Counted from the first letter of the stretch, positions 1 to 6,502 are shown. The stretch: DNA of 11,786 bases from CAYTWW01 sp043801855 (GCA_043801855.1 JAZDLQ010000034.1:1-11786); one strand, 5' to 3'. The notes: a model not told the origin generated them from the letters alone. Numbers and translations are program-made.

Positions 1-40
1 GAATTTTTGTTTTACAGCCCATGTTTTACACCTTTTTATT

Positions 41-60
41 ATCTAGTTATATAACTAGAT
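41..60. repeat. Perfect 20-bp palindrome
   Basis: The two 10-base halves (atctagttat / ataactagat) are exact reverse complements with no spacer. It lies in AT-rich non-coding DNA about 150 bases upstream of the small membrane-protein gene. A dimeric protein could bind it, or it could be the end of a transcript or element that starts outside the window. No function can be assigned from sequence. Confidence 0.6.
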
Positions 61-109
61 TATTAATATAAAAAGATTTGTATTTTGTAGCATATATGTC
101 TAGATAATG

Positions 110-129
110 TTAGAATTTACCGATTCTAA
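110..129. repeat. Short inverted repeat (7-bp arms, 6-nt loop)
   Basis: Arms ttagaat (110-116) and attctaa (123-129) flank ttaccg. It sits about 35 bases upstream of the TATA box of the membrane-protein gene that starts at 212, so it could be an operator or a weak hairpin. In DNA this AT-rich, short inverted repeats also arise by chance. Confidence 0.35.
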
Positions 130-165
130 TTACATGCACCCAAAAGAGACTATAAAATAAAAAAA

Positions 166-173
166 TTTATATA
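166..173 (+). promoter_or_regulatory. TATA box for small membrane-protein gene
   Basis: TTTATATA preceded by an A-rich stretch. The expected transcription start is near 195, just ahead of the Shine-Dalgarno site GAGGTGA (201-207) and the ATG at 212. This implies a short leader of about 15-20 nt. Confidence 0.5.
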
Positions 174-211
174 AGATTGATAACATTATACATTGCAAAA
201 GAGGTGAATTC

Positions 212-475
212 ATGATCAAATTTGCTAAAAGACATAAGATACTTAAAACACATAAGCCGCACACAGGCCTGGTTTCTATAATATTTATGTTCTTATTTAT
301 CATAGGGATTGTACTCTTCGGGAAGATTCTTTCAGTCGATGAGATTCCGGATGCCAATTATAAGGTATTATCACTTGGGCTACTCTTTAGTCTAAATCTA
401 GTTATGATAATCCTAACAATCATATTTATAGTCTTTTATATAGAGGTTAAAGATAAATATATTGAAGAAGATTAA
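212..475 (+). CDS. Small two-helix membrane protein, unknown function
   Basis: This 87-residue protein is not recognised as a named family. It has a basic N-terminal tail (residues 1-18, rich in Lys and His) and two hydrophobic segments at about 20-39 and 50-78. The tail after the second helix is acidic and ends IEED. Two spanning helices would place both termini on the same side, with the basic tail favouring the cytoplasm. The start is well supported: ATG at 212 has a strong GAGGTGA Shine-Dalgarno site 5 nt upstream and a TATA box at a suitable distance. It converges on the YhbY-like gene with a gap of roughly 26 bp, so the two are not co-transcribed. It is probably a real gene because of these signals, but nothing in the sequence points to a function. 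Confidence 0.65.
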   Translation: MIKFAKRHKILKTHKPHTGLVSIIFMFLFIIGIVLFGKILSVDEIPDANYKVLSLGLLFSLNLVMIILTIIFIVFYIEVKDKYIEED

Positions 476-490
476 CTATTTTTGATATAG

Positions 491-509
491 CTTTTATTTT
501 TTTATTTTC
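491..509 (+). terminator. T-rich terminator after membrane-protein gene
   Basis: A T-rich run (cttttatttttttatttt) begins 16 bases after the stop of the plus-strand gene. Archaeal RNA polymerase commonly terminates at oligo-T without a hairpin. The run extends into the 3' end of the convergent CRM gene. Confidence 0.4.
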
Positions 510-762
510 TATAAATAGCAAAAACATTTCCTCTTTTTTCTATTAATTCTGCATTTATTTTTTCTAAAATAGCATCAATTATCCCTGTTTTATTTTCATC
601 CGGGCAGTTATTTAATATTTTTATTTTTATCAGTTTTCTTTTTTTGATAAGCTTTTCAATTTCAGCAACCATATTATTATTAAGGCCATTTTTCCCTATT
701 CTTATTACTGGCTCTATTGCAAGTGCTTTTTCTTTTAACTCTTTTAGTTTTTGTTTTTCCAT
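502..762 (-). CDS. YhbY-like CRM-domain RNA-binding protein
   Basis: A single CRM (YhbY/CRS1) domain protein of 86 residues. Members of this family bind RNA, and the bacterial YhbY protein associates with pre-50S ribosomal particles. The protein opens with a Lys/Glu-rich helix, then the family signature IGKNGLN (residues 22-28 from this start), the GxxG loop that contacts RNA. A basic helix (KKRKLIKIKI, about 40-49) follows, and the C-terminal strand is GNVFAIYR. It is the last gene of the minus-strand alaS cluster and overlaps the end of the NFACT-R gene, which implies translational coupling. Two ATGs are possible. The one used here (762) has GGAGG (775-779) 12 nt upstream and fits the domain boundary. 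The one at 774 directly abuts GGAGG, leaving no spacing, and would add four residues. The family call is firm; the partner RNA is unknown. Confidence 0.85.
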   Translation of the reverse strand: MEKQKLKELKEKALAIEPVIRIGKNGLNNNMVAEIEKLIKKRKLIKIKILNNCPDENKTGIIDAILEKINAELIEKRGNVFAIYRK

Positions 763-1541
763 TTGACTACGCATCCTCCGCTTGGAAGAATCCTTATAAT
801 ATCATCAAGATTGTTATATTTTAGAATTGCTTTTATTTTTTTGGCTGTTTCACTTGATTTTTCGTTTCCGGGAAATACTTCAATTGACTCTTTGCAATGT
901 GAATCAGTTGCACTTTTAGGGGCAATCATAAGCCTTCCGTCTTCAAGCTTGCCAATAAACAAGTTTAATTTTGCAGGCAAAATTGTTTTTTTGCCGTATA
1001 TCATAAAGCTTCCTTTCTGGATGTATTCGCCAGATGGAGTTTCTTTTGTCACCTGGTCAGGATTTACATAGAATATATCAAGAGAACTCATTCCTAGTTT
1101 CCACGCTGAAGAAAAACTCGCTGTAAAATCAGCTGTCTCTTGTTTTGTTGCTGCATCAATCTCTTTGCCGAGAGACTTAATTACTGCAAAAGGGCTTCCT
1201 GAAATAGAAGTATGAAAAATAACATCCTCTTTTGCGACATTTTTTTTAATTATTATCTCGTTGGTTGTTGAATCTCTTCCAGCAATTACAAGAAAATTGG
1301 TTGATGAAATAAACCAGCGGAATTTTTCATACCATTCTTTTTTAACAGGCTTTTTTGAAAATTCTTCTATCTCTTTATATTCTTCTTTTTTTATAATTTT
1401 ATCCAGGGCAGCAAGCTTTTTTTCGCTTTCAATAACAGCCTCTTTGGCGCCAAGTGCTTTTTTTTTTAGCTTTTTTGCTTTATCAAAGTAGATTCCAGCA
1501 TTTTCTTCAACTGATTTAGATATGTCAATAGTTACCTGCAT
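744..1541 (-). CDS. Stand-alone NFACT-R domain protein (Rqc2/NEMF C-terminal part)
   Basis: A 265-residue protein matching the NFACT-R (DUF814) half of the Rqc2/NEMF/RqcH family, which acts on stalled large ribosomal subunits. From this start, residues 2-15 plus the EENA stretch match the segment that precedes the coiled coil in full-length proteins. A Lys/Glu-rich coiled coil occupies about 20-62. NFACT-R follows: KKEWYEKFRWF (about 67-77), IAGRDSTTNE (86-95), FHTSISGSP (109-117) and SAWKLGMSS (145-153). Full-length archaeal homologues are about 650 residues and begin with NFACT-N and a helix-hairpin-helix region. Both are absent, and no upstream gene here supplies them. The start at ATG 1541 is preferred over an in-frame TTG at 1562, as neither has a clear Shine-Dalgarno site. 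The gene follows the small membrane-protein gene by 35 nt and overlaps the CRM gene. A role in ribosome rescue is inferred from the family. Confidence 0.85.
   Translation of the reverse strand: MQVTIDISKSVEENAGIYFDKAKKLKKKALGAKEAVIESEKKLAALDKIIKKEEYKEIEEFSKKPVKKEWYEKFRWFISSTNFLVIAGRDSTTNEIIIKKNVAKEDVIFHTSISGSPFAVIKSLGKEIDAATKQETADFTASFSSAWKLGMSSLDIFYVNPDQVTKETPSGEYIQKGSFMIYGKKTILPAKLNLFIGKLEDGRLMIAPKSATDSHCKESIEVFPGNEKSSETAKKIKAILKYNNLDDIIRILPSGGCVVKWKNKN
775..779 (-). promoter_or_regulatory. Internal Shine-Dalgarno site for the CRM gene
   Basis: GGAGG on the minus strand, inside the last codons of the NFACT-R gene. It lies 12 nt before the ATG at 762 and immediately before the alternative ATG at 774. 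It explains how the overlapping CRM gene is translated and decides the start choice, with some doubt because the spacing is either long or zero. Confidence 0.45.
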
Positions 1542-1576
1542 ATTAATTTTGAAGAAAGGCAAAAGAGTTAATAAAT

Positions 1577-1822
1577 TTAGTTGCTCTTTTTATGATTCTC
1601 ACGCACAAACGATTCATATGCTTCTTTTTTTGCATGCTCTACTTTTGACTTAATTACATTGCTGCATTGCCTGTCAAACTCAATGCCAAACAAGATTATT
1701 GAAAGATAGAACAACACAAGCAAAGGAATTAATAGAATGATTCTGGCATTAAAAGATTCATTAGTCGCCATATAAACAAGCAATAATGCAAATATAATTG
1801 ATGAAATGAATTGAAATTTCAT
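1577..1822 (-). CDS. Small two-helix membrane protein in alaS cluster
   Basis: An 81-residue protein with no recognised family. Two hydrophobic segments (about 5-19 and 27-48) are separated by a short polar turn (ATNESFNA). A basic/acidic tail of roughly 32 residues (VIKSKVEHAKKEAYES) looks helical and should lie in the cytoplasm if the loop is outside. It begins 15 nt after the alaS stop and ends 35 nt before the NFACT-R gene, all on the minus strand, so it is almost certainly co-transcribed. The layout of two short helices plus a charged tail resembles a membrane anchor or scaffold, but this is only an impression. No strong Shine-Dalgarno site is visible, which fits translation coupled to alaS. 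Confidence 0.65.
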   Translation of the reverse strand: MKFQFISSIIFALLLVYMATNESFNARIILLIPLLVLFYLSIILFGIEFDRQCSNVIKSKVEHAKKEAYESFVRENHKKSN

Positions 1823-1837
1823 TTTTGTTAGTAAAGT

Positions 1838-4378
1838 CTACTGGTAAATTTTTTGCCTGTTTGCATCTAATTCCTTTTTAAAGCGCTCAAGTGTTTTTAA
1901 TATGTGCTGCGGCTGTGTCCTTAAAATCTGTGCTGTTCCTGAGAGAATATCTTCTCCTTTATATTCTTCTGTTGACACAAGTAGATAGTATTTTTCGTCA
2001 AGCATCTCTTTTTTTTTAGATGCCTTGTCTGCTGCCTTCCATTTTACAAAAAGCTCATTTGCACGGCCAGGAACCTGGTTAACATTGCATTCTAAGAATC
2101 TTGCGGCTGACTGCGCTACATCCATTTCTTCTGTCAGGAATTTGGCTGCTGCGTTTCCAGCGGCAAACTCAATTCTTACAATTCCATCCTGAATTTTTGA
2201 TGTTTTTAAAATTTTTATTTTTTTGACTTCACCTGTGGTGTTTAAGTGAGTGCCTCCGCATGCCTCAACATCAAAATCCTTTATTCCGACTATTCTTAAT
2301 TTTCTACCAGGAACAGCTCCTCCCTGATAAATTCTTGTTCCATATTCGGCTTCAGCTAAGCCTCTATCCATGATTGTTGAAAAGATTGGAATATTTTTAT
2401 CAATCATTAGATTTGATAATTCCTCTATTTTTTTAACTTCTTCATCAGTTAAAGCCTCATAGTGGGTAATATCAAGCCTTGCCTTGTCAACATCTTTTTG
2501 TGCGCCGGCCTGCCATATATGGTTTCCAAGAATTTTTCTTGATGCACCGTTTATTATATGTGTTGCTGAATGATGCTGCGCAAGCTGCAATCGTCTTAAA
2601 TAATCGATTTCTCCATGCACTTTTTCTCCTTGCCTAAAGCCTGGCTCATCTTTAAGAACATGCACAACAACTGCGCCCTGCTTGTAAATGTCAACCAAAG
2701 GGTTACCGCCAAGAGTTCCGCAGTCATGCGCCTGGCCGCCTGAAGTTGGATAAAAGGCAGTCCTGTCAAGAATAACATTTTTTCCGATTACCTTAAGAAC
2801 TGTTGCATCAAATGAAACAACATCAAAAGACTTATAGTATAAAATCTCTGTGTCAGGAAGCCCGTGCAAATCAATTTCAACTTTTCGTTCAACTAATTTT
2901 GTTTTAGCCTCATGCCTCTCTGATACTCTTGCATAAAAATTTTGTGGTATATCAAGTTCTATTCCAAGAACCTTAGCTTCTTTTTTTACTAGTTCCGGAG
3001 AAATTCCCTGGCTGTCATATATTTCAATTAGCTTTTCTTCACTTATTTTTCCCTTTGACAAAAGGTTTGATACAATTATTTTTGACTTATTTCTGGTTTC
3101 AATAAATTTCCGTTTTTCAACTTCAAGTATTTTTGATACATCATCAAGATGTTCTGATAGGTCAGGGAATAGAGGTTTTAGATACTCTGCATGCCAACAG
3201 CACACTTCCTGAAGTGTTAGATTCCAGTTATTCTCCTCAATAAAATTCATAGCTCTTCTTGCTATTAGGCGAAGGTTGTACCCACCTCCTACATTACTGG
3301 GAAGCGCCCCGTCACTTAAAGCAATAAGAAGACCTCGAGTATGCTCTGCAATTGAATAAACTGCAGAAATCTGTGTGATTGAGTGTTTTAATTCTTCAAC
3401 TGATACTCCTGTTTTAGCGCTAACGATTTTCCATGCTACATTTATATCATCAATTTCATCCAGATTTAATAGCCCTGCATACGGAACAAATTTTCTTATT
3501 ATTTCAGGATTAACTTTAACATCTGTCCTTTCAATTAATTTTTTTATTACAGTAGGAAACGTTGCATCATAGATTGTGTTGCAGCCTTGGGAAAACCAAG
3601 CGTTTCTCTCCATTCCCATACCCATATCAAGGACTTTAATTTTCAAATCTTTCACGCCGCTTTCTGTTTGCTCATAAAGCATATAAACCTGGTTTCCTAT
3701 CTCGCAGCCTCTGGAGAAAAACTCCATGCAGCAGCCAAGATTTCCTCCTCCTGCCCATGCATCCTCATGGAAAGTTAGTTCTGAATCCGGCAGGCCAAGG
3801 CCATCATTAAGCCATTTTTTTATGTGCATGAACACTTTATTTTGGTCCCACTCTCTTGGGCTAACAAACATATGCTGGCCAATCATGTTAAAGCAGGTCA
3901 TATGTGACATAGTAATACCTACATTATCAATATCGCCAAACCTTAAGCAGAACTGCGGAATGACAAGCGGATTTGCAGGCGGCTCAACTTCTCCTGATAT
4001 TACAAAAGGCTGGAACGCTGCAATTGAAGCATTAGTATATTCCATAGTAGGATTCCATCTTGCAACAAGTGGGTATCTTTTAACAGGAGTATAGCCAAAT
4101 GATTTAAACATTTTAGAAAATTCCTGCCATACTTCGATATAAGTAAGCGCTCTTTTTGCCGGCGTTTTTCCTATAAATGAAAAGCTCTCAATATTGCTGC
4201 ATGTAGGGTCTCCACATACTTTTCTGTTTATATCGATATTCCAGAATGGCTTGTGGCATTTTGCACAGAATTTTCGTGTAAATCCGTCTTTTTTTAAAAC
4301 ATCTGTTGGATAGTATTTGTCAGGCTCTGCCCAGAATTTAGGCTTATACAATTTCTTTATTTCTTTATCAGGAATCAT
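1838..4378 (-). CDS. alaS: Alanyl-tRNA synthetase, archaeal type
   Basis: This 846-residue enzyme charges tRNA-Ala with alanine in the cytoplasm. The archaeal N-terminal extension has Cys pairs at 38/41 and 55/60 (FCAKCHK, VCGDPTC). The class II catalytic core contains ARWNPTMEYTNASIAAFQ (106-123), the glycine-rich GGGNLGCCMEFF (210-221) and DMGMGMER (251-258). The editing domain carries the HHSATH zinc motif (602-607) and CGGTH (707-711), plus FYPTSGGQAHDCG (541-553). The start is ATG 4378, because the longer reading back to 4495 crosses the TATA box (4431-4440) and encodes an implausible Phe/Ile-rich leader. Archaeal enzymes are usually near 900 residues with a glycine-rich C-Ala/DHHA1 tail. 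Here the protein ends in helical sequence (ERFKKELDANRQK) with no such signature. It is the first gene of a four-gene cluster and is divergent from tfb. Confidence 0.97.
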   Translation of the reverse strand: MIPDKEIKKLYKPKFWAEPDKYYPTDVLKKDGFTRKFCAKCHKPFWNIDINRKVCGDPTCSNIESFSFIGKTPAKRALTYIEVWQEFSKMFKSFGYTPVKRYPLVARWNPTMEYTNASIAAFQPFVISGEVEPPANPLVIPQFCLRFGDIDNVGITMSHMTCFNMIGQHMFVSPREWDQNKVFMHIKKWLNDGLGLPDSELTFHEDAWAGGGNLGCCMEFFSRGCEIGNQVYMLYEQTESGVKDLKIKVLDMGMGMERNAWFSQGCNTIYDATFPTVIKKLIERTDVKVNPEIIRKFVPYAGLLNLDEIDDINVAWKIVSAKTGVSVEELKHSITQISAVYSIAEHTRGLLIALSDGALPSNVGGGYNLRLIARRAMNFIEENNWNLTLQEVCCWHAEYLKPLFPDLSEHLDDVSKILEVEKRKFIETRNKSKIIVSNLLSKGKISEEKLIEIYDSQGISPELVKKEAKVLGIELDIPQNFYARVSERHEAKTKLVERKVEIDLHGLPDTEILYYKSFDVVSFDATVLKVIGKNVILDRTAFYPTSGGQAHDCGTLGGNPLVDIYKQGAVVVHVLKDEPGFRQGEKVHGEIDYLRRLQLAQHHSATHIINGASRKILGNHIWQAGAQKDVDKARLDITHYEALTDEEVKKIEELSNLMIDKNIPIFSTIMDRGLAEAEYGTRIYQGGAVPGRKLRIVGIKDFDVEACGGTHLNTTGEVKKIKILKTSKIQDGIVRIEFAAGNAAAKFLTEEMDVAQSAARFLECNVNQVPGRANELFVKWKAADKASKKKEMLDEKYYLLVSTEEYKGEDILSGTAQILRTQPQHILKTLERFKKELDANRQKIYQ

Positions 4379-4430
4379 TTTTAACACTAATTCTTTTTTT
4401 TTGTAAATTAGGAAAATATTTAAGCTTATC

Positions 4431-4440
4431 TTATATAAAA
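4431..4440 (-). promoter_or_regulatory. TATA box of alaS cluster
   Basis: The minus-strand sequence TTTTATATAA places transcription start near 4408, giving a leader of about 30 nt before the ATG at 4378. It lies upstream of that ATG but inside the longer possible reading frame, which is the main argument for the shorter alaS start. Confidence 0.6.
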
Positions 4441-4466
4441 AAATGTAATTGAAAAAAGTTATTTTT

Positions 4467-4483
4467 AATGTTTTCGAAACATT
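4467..4483. repeat. Inverted repeat between alaS and tfb promoters
   Basis: Arms aatgttt (4467-4473) and aaacatt (4477-4483) flank tcg. The repeat lies between the alaS TATA box (4431-4440) and the tfb TATA box (4504-4511), where a bound dimer could influence both divergent promoters. This is a candidate operator only. Confidence 0.4.
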
Positions 4484-4503
4484 TAAAAAAGCCATTAGAT
4501 AGC

Positions 4504-4511
4504 TTTAAATA
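4504..4511 (+). promoter_or_regulatory. TATA box of tfb
   Basis: TTTAAATA, the typical archaeal form. Expected transcription start is near 4534, giving a leader of about 50 nt before the GTG start of tfb. Confidence 0.5.
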
Positions 4512-4573
4512 CTTCCTTCTTCTTTTCTTTATAAAATTTATGCTTTTTTCAGAAGAAAACAGCTAAAACAACC

Positions 4574-4580
4574 GGGTGGT
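4574..4580 (+). promoter_or_regulatory. Shine-Dalgarno site deciding the tfb start
   Basis: GGGTGGT resembles the archaeal GGTGAT type and is followed after 4 nt by GTG at 4585. The two in-frame GTGs further upstream (4576 and 4579) lie inside this site and have no ribosome-binding sequence of their own. Confidence 0.45.
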
Positions 4581-4584
4581 GCTA

Positions 4585-5508
4585 GTGAAAGATTATGTAA
4601 AAAAATGCCCTGAGTGCGGCGGCATTAACTTATTCTGGAATAAAGACAAAGGAGAAGTCATCTGCAAGGATTGCGGGCTTGTTGTCGAAGACAAGATGGT
4701 TGATTTCGGTCAGGACTGGCGCGAATTTGACGGAGAAGCTGCTGAAAAAAGAAGAAGGACAGGAGCACCAATTACTTATACTCAATATGATCAGGGATTA
4801 GGAACTGAAGTCGGAAGAAAAGCAGATCTATATGGCCTTGAAAAAAAATCAAAGAATAAATTTTTCAGATTAAGGAAATGGCAATATAGAATTTCAACTG
4901 CAATCGAGCGAAACTTAAAACTTGCGCTTGCTGAATTAAAAAGAGTATCATCCTACTTAAAGCTGCCAAAATCAGTCGAAGAAGAGGCAGCAAGAATTTA
5001 TACTCTTGCTGTTCAGCGCGGCTTAGTTCGGGGAAGGTCAATGGAATCTGTTGTCGCAGGCTCACTTTATGCTGCATGCAGAAGGCATGAAGTTCCAAGA
5101 ACTCTTGAAGAATTATCTGAAGCCAGCGGTATAGAGAAAAAAGAAGTCGGAAGAACATATAGGTTTATCACTAGAGAGCTTGCTATAACTATCTTGCCAA
5201 GTAACCCTGGTGATTATATCCCAAGGTTTGCATCATCACTTAAATTAACGCCAAAAACTCAATCAAAAGCAGTTGAAATAATTGAGATGTGCCAGAAATC
5301 AGAACTAACAAGCGGGAGAGGGCCAACAGGAATTGCATCAGCTGCGCTTTATGTTGCTGCGCTGATTAACGGCGAGAAAAGAACACAGCGTGAGGTTGCG
5401 GATATTGCTGGAGTTACTGAAGTAACAATCAGGAACCGCTATAAGGAATTACTCGATAAGCTTGAACTGGAAAAAGATATAAAAAAGCTTAAGAAGAAGG
5501 CTAAATAG
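4585..5508 (+). CDS. tfb: Transcription initiation factor B (TFB, TFIIB homologue)
   Basis: TFB binds TBP on the TATA box and recruits RNA polymerase. From this start the 307-residue protein has an N-terminal zinc ribbon with Cys 8, 11, 27 and 30 (CPECGG and CKDCGLV). It then has the B-reader/B-linker region (DWREFDGEAAEKRRRTGAP, about 45-63) and two cyclin-like repeats. The first repeat includes RSMESVVAGSLYAACRRHEV and the second GRGPTGIASAALYVAALING. The second repeat ends in a helix-turn-helix (REVADIAGVTEVTIRNRY) that reads the BRE beside the TATA box. The Lys-rich tail (KKLKKKAK) is short. Length is normal for the family, and all key cysteines and the reader region are intact, so it should be active. 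It has its own promoter, divergent from alaS. GTG 4585 is chosen for its Shine-Dalgarno site; GTG 4576 would add three residues. Confidence 0.97.
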   Translation: MKDYVKKCPECGGINLFWNKDKGEVICKDCGLVVEDKMVDFGQDWREFDGEAAEKRRRTGAPITYTQYDQGLGTEVGRKADLYGLEKKSKNKFFRLRKWQYRISTAIERNLKLALAELKRVSSYLKLPKSVEEEAARIYTLAVQRGLVRGRSMESVVAGSLYAACRRHEVPRTLEELSEASGIEKKEVGRTYRFITRELAITILPSNPGDYIPRFASSLKLTPKTQSKAVEIIEMCQKSELTSGRGPTGIASAALYVAALINGEKRTQREVADIAGVTEVTIRNRYKELLDKLELEKDIKKLKKKAK

Positions 5509-5558
5509 GAACAAATCCTGTTGCAAGTCGTTTAATTTGACGATCGGGAAATCTATAT

Positions 5559-5571
5559 TCATTTATTTTTT
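5559..5571 (+). terminator. T-rich terminator after tfb
   Basis: tcatttattttttat, about 50 bases after the tfb stop and just before the TATA box of the next gene. It is a plausible oligo-T stop for the tfb transcript. Confidence 0.35.
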
Positions 5572-5578
5572 ATGAAGA

Positions 5579-5586
5579 TTTAAATA
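5579..5586 (+). promoter_or_regulatory. TATA box placed for a leaderless transcript
   Basis: TTTAAATA centred about 26 bases before the GTG at 5609. This spacing places transcription start on or next to the start codon, so the mRNA would be leaderless. There is no Shine-Dalgarno site, which agrees. Confidence 0.5.
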
Positions 5587-5608
5587 TTAATCTTTATTTT
5601 TTCTATTA

Positions 5609-6310
5609 GTGATTATAAAGCAGAAAGAATTGAGTTTACAGGATAGGCTTATTTTATTATATGATACTTATTGTGCTCCATTAGGCTTTGAAAGAGGAGC
5701 TCTTGATGATTATTTGGCAACAGCTGGCGAGAGCTTACAAGATCCATTTAGTTGCCAGAAAGGAACTCCAGGACAGGAAGATGAATGCTGTCTAGGTAAA
5801 TTAAGTGAATTGTATCTTGCCTTAAGCCAAAGATTAGAGGAAAAAATTGATCGTGACGAATTTATTTCTTTTGCCAAAAAATATGATGCAGATCCGCAAA
5901 ATATTACAAAAACAATAGGTGCATTAAAAGCGTCGCACAAAACAACTGTTAAGGATTTGTTAGAATATCAATCTGCCTATATTAACTATTTAGGTTCTAA
6001 ACGCAAAGGTAGCAAATATTGTACAGTAAAACTAGTTAGAATAATAGGAGGAAGTTTTCCAAAAGAAAGCAGGGCACATTTTCACCCTATACGCGGTTTT
6101 GGTCCAACAAGCGCGCAGCTTTTATATTCCTTCCTTGACAGCAAAGGAATTTGTCTTTTTGCAGACGGCTATAGAGAATCTGAGCTTTTGCCAGGTTTTC
6201 CTAGAATCGCTTTTTTCCGCTCAATCTCATTACCTTTTTTCTTTCCGTTAAATCCGCCAACTGTACCGTCTGATTTCACAACTCTGTGGCATGGCACAAC
6301 AGGTGCATAA
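5609..6310 (+). CDS. Unrecognised protein overlapping the alkyltransferase gene
   Basis: A 233-residue reading frame with no family recognised. The N-terminal two thirds looks like a genuine soluble, mixed helical protein: a Lys/Leu-rich opening, a Cys-containing stretch (SCQKGTPGQEDECC, 48-61), helices around 63-128, then RIIGGSFPKESRAHFHP (144-160) and GFGPTSAQLLYSFLDSKG (163-180). From about residue 187 the frame lies antisense to the alkyltransferase gene and becomes Phe/Pro-rich (FFFPLNPP), the composition expected from the reverse strand of an AT-rich gene. The natural C-terminus is therefore probably near 185-195, and the rest may be an accidental extension after loss of a stop. The start is GTG with a TATA box 26 bp upstream. 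The cysteines (22, 49, 60, 61, 138, 182) do not form a clear zinc-finger pattern. Confidence 0.55.
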   Translation: MIIKQKELSLQDRLILLYDTYCAPLGFERGALDDYLATAGESLQDPFSCQKGTPGQEDECCLGKLSELYLALSQRLEEKIDRDEFISFAKKYDADPQNITKTIGALKASHKTTVKDLLEYQSAYINYLGSKRKGSKYCTVKLVRIIGGSFPKESRAHFHPIRGFGPTSAQLLYSFLDSKGICLFADGYRESELLPGFPRIAFFRSISLPFFFPLNPPTVPSDFTTLWHGTTGA

Positions 6311-6450
6311 GGGTTTTTTGCTAGAGCGCTTCCAACGGCTCTTGGCGAATTCACGCTAATAGCGCGTGCAACTAAGCTATAAGTTGAGACTTTTCCTTTT
6401 GGAATTTTTTTAAGCGCAGAATATACTTTTTCCTCAAAAACAGTTGTCAT
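6169..6450 (-). CDS. ogt: Methylated-DNA-cysteine alkyltransferase (MGMT/Ogt family)
   Basis: A single-domain O6-alkylguanine-DNA alkyltransferase of 93 residues. These proteins move an alkyl group from damaged guanine to their own cysteine, in a one-use reaction. The helix-turn-helix region includes KGKVSTYSLVARAI (18-31) and the recognition helix SPRAVGSALAKNPYAP (35-50), with the Arg finger at 37. The active site PCHRVV (53-58) has Cys 54, so it is a true transferase and not the Trp-containing ATL form. SDGTVGGF (60-67) follows. The family usually ends in a LL-x-x-EG segment; here it reads AILGKPGKSSDSL, short and slightly degenerate. It lacks the N-terminal domain of the longer Ogt/Ada proteins, as is common in small genomes. 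Its 3' end overlaps the convergent unknown gene by 142 nt. The ATG at 6450 has no clear Shine-Dalgarno site, and an AT-rich TATA-like stretch lies near 6480-6490. Confidence 0.92.
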   Translation of the reverse strand: MTTVFEEKVYSALKKIPKGKVSTYSLVARAISVNSPRAVGSALAKNPYAPVVPCHRVVKSDGTVGGFNGKKKGNEIERKKAILGKPGKSSDSL

Positions 6451-6502
6451 TTTTGAATTTTAATTAATCTTGATTGCTTAATATATTTTATTATCCCTTT
6501 TT

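Noticed and set aside
1542..1562. TTG start adding seven residues to the NFACT-R protein
   Set aside because: A rare start codon with no Shine-Dalgarno site; the ATG at 1541 fits the family segment better.
3375..4094. Plus-strand reading frames inside alaS
   Set aside because: They are antisense to the highly conserved catalytic core of alaS, have no promoter or Shine-Dalgarno site, and show no family pattern.
4379..4495. N-terminal extension of alanyl-tRNA synthetase by 39 residues
   Set aside because: It crosses the alaS TATA box, is Phe/Ile/Lys-rich, and family similarity begins at the ATG at 4378.
4865..5158. Minus-strand frame inside tfb
   Set aside because: Antisense shadow of the first cyclin repeat of TFB.
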